A DNA stretch of 24,099 nucleotides. It comes from an uncultured Clostridia bacterium (GTDB taxonomy: Bacteria; Bacillota; Clostridia; Oscillospirales; Acutalibacteraceae). Under the pieces are notes generated by a model. That model saw nothing but the letters and a program-made list of their open reading frames with translations. It made no database searches and had not been told where the DNA came from. The position numbers and the translations under genes were made by a program. Within the stretch, counting starts at the first letter, position 1. Each line of letters starts with the position of its first letter. Location of the stretch: NCBI GenBank assembly GCA_945221685.1, contig CALYNN010000002.1, forward strand, positions 1 to 24,099, in the 5' to 3' direction. This document shows, piece after piece, positions 21,304 through 24,099 of this stretch.

Positions 21304-22773
21304 ATGAAAAAGCAAAGGATTATTTCTCTTTCCTTGGCAATATGTATGATGATAACAACAGCTCCGTCATATAATATTTTTGCCGGAGAATATGTAAGTA
21401 AAATTAAAGCCTTTAGCTATAACGGCTATTCAATTCCGGAGTATGACGGTGATTATTATGAAATCATTAATGATAATCAGCCAAAATTCACCCATTCGGA
21501 GTTAAATCAAAATATTTATGAGTCATACGGTAAATTAGACAGCTTAGGAAGGGTAACTGCCTGTATGGCAAATATCGACCAAACTCTTATGCCCACTGAG
21601 CAAAGAGGAAGTATCAGTTCAGTTTATCCAACCGGTTGGGTGCAAAACAACTATGATTTTGTAAACGGAAAATATTTATACAACCGAAGTCATCTTATCG
21701 GTTGGCAATTAACCGGTGAAAATGCAAATAAGCAAAACCTAATGACAGGTACAAGAACATTTAATGTGTCGGGTATGCTGCCTTTTGAAAATGAGGTTGC
21801 TCAATATGTAAAGCAGAATGCAAAAAACAATGTTCTTTACAGAGTAACTCCCGTATTTGAGGGCAATAATTTATTAGCTAACGGCGTAATAATGGAAGCG
21901 GAGTCTGTTGATGATTACGGTGCAAGTGTAAGCTTTTGTGTGTTTGTATATAATGTTGAGCCGGGAGTCAGTATAGATTATGAAACCGGCAAAAATGTTG
22001 AAACTTCATCTATGGCAGAGTCGCACATACATAGCTGGAATAGCGGATATATAGAAGAAGCTGCCACTTGCTCCAAAAGCGGTAAAAAAATATATACCTG
22101 CAAAAATTGCGGCGAAGCCAAAACGGTTATTCTTAATGCCACGGGAGTTCATGATACAAAAAGAATTTCAGTTGTAAAAGCAACGCCTAAGCAGGACGGA
22201 AAAATTGAAAAGTATTGTTCTACCTGCTACAGACGAACAGCTTATACAAAAATTTATCGTCCCAAAACAGTAACGCTTTCAAGAACCTCATATGTTTATG
22301 ACAGTAAGGTTAAGAAGCCAAGCGTTACCGTAAAGGACAGTGCAGGCAAAACGATTTCATCGAATAACTATACAGTATCTTATTCAAGCGGAAGAAAGTA
22401 TGTTGGTAAATATGCAGTAACCGTTAAGTTTAAGAATAACTACAGCGGCTCAATAACTAAGTATTTCACCATAGTTCCAAGAGCTGTTGAAATTAAATCA
22501 ATTGAATCCCGTTCAAAAGGCTTTAGTTTGAAATGGTCAAAAAGAACGGCTCAAATTACAGGTTATCAAATTCAGTATTCAACAAGCAGTAAATTCACTT
22601 CAAAAGCAACAAAAACCGTTTCTATCAAAAATTACAAACAAACCTCACAGACCTTTTCTCGATTAAAGGGGAAAACCAAATATTATGTAAGAGTCAGAGT
22701 GTATAAGACTGTAAAAAATGTAAATTATTATTCCGCTTGGTCAAAGGCTAAGGCAGTTACTACTAAAAAGTAA
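21304..22773 (+). CDS. Secreted DNA/RNA non-specific endonuclease with adhesive C-terminal domains
   Basis: This 489-residue exported nuclease begins with a signal peptide (about 1-27, cut near IFAG). The beta-beta-alpha metal nuclease domain of the EndA/DNA-entry type covers about 35-225, with the catalytic His130 in YNRSHLIGWQL (the DRGH-motif equivalent) and the metal/active-site segment NKQNLMTGTRTFN. Then comes a Cys-rich module (about 241-310; C256, C266, C269, C299, C302), an Ig-like domain (about 315-390; VTLSRTSYVYDSKVKKPSVTV) and a fibronectin type III domain (about 395-489; GYQIQYSTSSKF, TKYYVRVRVYK). AAGGAG lies six bases upstream. It may scavenge extracellular nucleic acid or act in uptake or biofilm. 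The gene looks AT-richer than its neighbours by eye, a possible sign of transfer. Confidence 0.9.
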   Translation: MKKQRIISLSLAICMMITTAPSYNIFAGEYVSKIKAFSYNGYSIPEYDGDYYEIINDNQPKFTHSELNQNIYESYGKLDSLGRVTACMANIDQTLMPTEQRGSISSVYPTGWVQNNYDFVNGKYLYNRSHLIGWQLTGENANKQNLMTGTRTFNVSGMLPFENEVAQYVKQNAKNNVLYRVTPVFEGNNLLANGVIMEAESVDDYGASVSFCVFVYNVEPGVSIDYETGKNVETSSMAESHIHSWNSGYIEEAATCSKSGKKIYTCKNCGEAKTVILNATGVHDTKRISVVKATPKQDGKIEKYCSTCYRRTAYTKIYRPKTVTLSRTSYVYDSKVKKPSVTVKDSAGKTISSNNYTVSYSSGRKYVGKYAVTVKFKNNYSGSITKYFTIVPRAVEIKSIESRSKGFSLKWSKRTAQITGYQIQYSTSSKFTSKATKTVSIKNYKQTSQTFSRLKGKTKYYVRVRVYKTVKNVNYYSAWSKAKAVTTKK

Positions 22774-22802
22774 TGCCGTTTCCCAACAAAAGCATAAAAA
22801 AC

Positions 22803-22838
22803 AAAAGCACGGTACAAAATTTCTGTACCGTGCTTTTT
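22803..22838. terminator. Bidirectional terminator between the nuclease gene and maf
   Basis: AAAAGCACGGTACA and TGTACCGTGCTTTT form a perfect 14-base stem with a 7-base loop and T-runs on both strands. It ends the two converging transcripts. Confidence 0.9.
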
Positions 22839-22852
22839 GCTTAATATGATAT

Positions 22853-23386
22853 TTACAAATATAAATTTAAGGTGCTGACAGGCAGACCTACAACATTTGC
22901 CCAGTCGCCCTCAATGCCTTTAACGAACAGTGCGCCCTTGCCCTGAATTGCATAGGCTCCTGCCTTGTCGTCACATTCTCCCGTGTCGATATACTGCTGA
23001 ATTTGACTGTCGCTCAGCTCAAAAAACTCAACCCTCGTTTCAACCGAAAAGGTAACGGAGCCGTTTGGCTTAATAACCGTAACGCCTGTAAATACACTGT
23101 GTACCCTGCCCGAAAGCATACGAAGCATCTCAAACGCCTCATTTCTGTCGGTAGGCTTGCCCAATATTTTGCCGTCACAGGCAACCACCGTGTCTGCGCC
23201 GATAACGGTGTCAACTCCGTTTGCAAAGGGCAGTGCCTTGATTTTTGAAAGGTATTCCACCGCCTCCTTGGGCGTTATGTCATTAGGCAGTGCTTCGTCC
23301 TCGTCCGATGATTTGATAACAAAATCCTCGGTGATTAAGGATAAAAGCTCCTTGCGCCTTGGTGATTTTGAAGCAAGTATAAGCAT
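22853..23386 (-). CDS. maf: Maf-family nucleotide pyrophosphatase
   Basis: Maf proteins hydrolyse non-canonical or excess nucleoside triphosphates (dTTP/UTP in the YhdE type), acting as house-cleaning enzymes; overproduction blocks septation in Bacillus. The 177-residue chain carries LASKSPRRKELL at the N-terminus, GADTVV (63-68, catalytic D65), LGKPTD, DKAGAYAIQGKGALFV and the final IEGDWANVVGLP. It is slightly shorter than the usual 185-200. Its ATG shares one base with the U32 peptidase stop (TAATG), with GAGGTG upstream, so it is translationally coupled to that gene. Confidence 0.95.
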   Translation of the reverse strand: MLILASKSPRRKELLSLITEDFVIKSSDEDEALPNDITPKEAVEYLSKIKALPFANGVDTVIGADTVVACDGKILGKPTDRNEAFEMLRMLSGRVHSVFTGVTVIKPNGSVTFSVETRVEFFELSDSQIQQYIDTGECDDKAGAYAIQGKGALFVKGIEGDWANVVGLPVSTLNLYL

Positions 23387-24052
23387 TATAATGCACCTCT
23401 GTAGTAAAGTCCTCTTGTGTATTCAAAGGGCGGCTTCTCGCCGGATTCGTATAGCCTAATAATTTTTTCAACGGCTTCCCTGCTTTCAACGGTAAACATA
23501 AAATGAGCGAAATCAGCCTTTACCTCACTCATTCTGTCAAGCATATAAAGGGGAACGCCGTTTAATATTTCAACGCAGGGGTAATCGGAGCAGATTACCG
23601 AAAATTCCGCGCCCTTTCTGTCTGTAAGCCTGCCGTTCCCGCCGCACTCCTTGCAGCCGATACTGTTTTTAACAGGGCAGTTTCTTGTCAGCATAAGGGG
23701 CAGTCTGCCGTAAACAATAAGTCCCGTGTTATCCGCATTTATTTTTTGCGCCTGATTTAAGGTAAGCTCAAAGGAAAGTATGGGGTTTTCAATCTGCCGT
23801 GCACTTTCGGAGTTGAAAATATTCAGTCCGAAATCACCGAATACCTGAAATCCCATATCCCTTGCAAGTGTGTATGCACCTATGTTGGAGCAAAGTGCTT
23901 TTGTAACACCTGCTTTTTTCAGCTTTTCAAGGCGGGCGGCTAATTTTTCCTCTGCACCGAATAAGCCTCTGGGTAAGGCTACTCCTGCACGGTTGTCAAC
24001 AAAATCCTCAAGAGAGGAGCTTGGGGGAATAAATATGTGCTTAAAGGGGTGC
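23386..24052 (-). CDS. U32-family peptidase, N-terminal part missing
   Basis: The visible 220 or so residues are the C-terminal part of a U32 (collagenase-like) peptidase, a family that also includes RNA-modification partners such as RlhA and TrhP. Diagnostic segments are NIFNSESA, YGRLPLMLTRNCPVKN, GCKECG, LTDRKGAEFSV and EILNGVPLYMLDRM. The frame runs off the contig: beyond about 24052 it reads into adapter. The apparent start and residues MCIRDR come from the adapter, so the true start lies outside the window. The three-cysteine cluster (NCPVK..GCKEC) is intact, with a fourth Cys downstream in SDYPC. The gene is coupled to maf by a TAATG overlap. Confidence 0.88.
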
Positions 24053-24099
24053 CTGTCTCTTATACACATCTGACGCTGCCGACGATCTTACGCGTGTAG
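24053..24099 (-). other. Nextera adapter left on the contig end
   Basis: CTGTCTCTTATACACATCTG begins the reverse complement of the Nextera transposon end; an 8-base index (TCTTACGC, the complement of GCGTAAGA) and GTGTAG follow. This is library sequence, not genome. Confidence 0.98.

Overview
The window is a metagenome-style contig from a low-to-mid-GC, endospore-forming Firmicute. The best fit is a gut or rumen Clostridia of the Oscillospirales/Ruminococcaceae type. The evidence is sporulation genes (yqfC, yqfD, spoVAE), strong AGGAGG-type ribosome binding sites, sigma-A promoters close to consensus, a BspA-type repeat protein with a dockerin-like segment, and secreted or intracellular glycoside hydrolases. 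Both ends (about 1-58 and 24053-24099) are Illumina Nextera adapter, not genome, so glyS and the U32 peptidase gene are cut by the library and not by biology.

Layout. 59-861 (-) is the N-terminal part of glycyl-tRNA synthetase. 1037-2265 (+) is the sporulation pair yqfC-yqfD. 2345-4273 (+) is the hexuronate pair uxuA-uxuB (mannonate dehydratase and an SDR mannonate oxidoreductase) behind a strong promoter, followed at 4402 by a membrane-anchored GH30 glycosidase. 6133-7972 (-) is a GntR/FCD regulator followed by ketol-acid reductoisomerase ilvC. Shared operator-like sequences lie in both promoters. 8193-9428 (+) is a DUF815 AAA ATPase. 9549-13211 (+) is a compact response regulator, histidine kinase and HtrA-type protease operon, probably an envelope-stress system. 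13299-14992 (-) holds a lone spoVAE and an M28 peptidase with membrane segments. 15072-16969 (-) has a GH43 enzyme and a translationally coupled bioY-DUF1284 pair. 17156-20227 (+) is a 1023-residue secreted protein: BspA-like repeats, a Cys-rich module, a dockerin-like half and a GH30 domain. 20464-22773 (+) has an asparaginase-like enzyme and a secreted non-specific nuclease fused to adhesive domains. 22853-24052 (-) is a coupled U32 peptidase-maf pair.

How the genes work together. Two paralogous GH30 enzymes (one anchored, one multidomain and secreted), an intracellular GH43 and uxuAB suggest breakdown of a glucuronate-bearing plant glycan, either glucuronoxylan or a type II arabinogalactan; the substrate is inference. 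The most specific new observation is a probable self-contained GntR-ilvC circuit: the same 12-mer overlaps the spacer of a perfect consensus ilvC promoter and the upstream edge of the gntR promoter. A second is a hairpin before spoVAE that is both a terminator for the upstream peptidase gene and a sequestering structure for the spoVAE ribosome binding site. I saw no tRNA, rRNA, CRISPR array, insertion sequence or phage gene. No gap between genes exceeds 300 bases.
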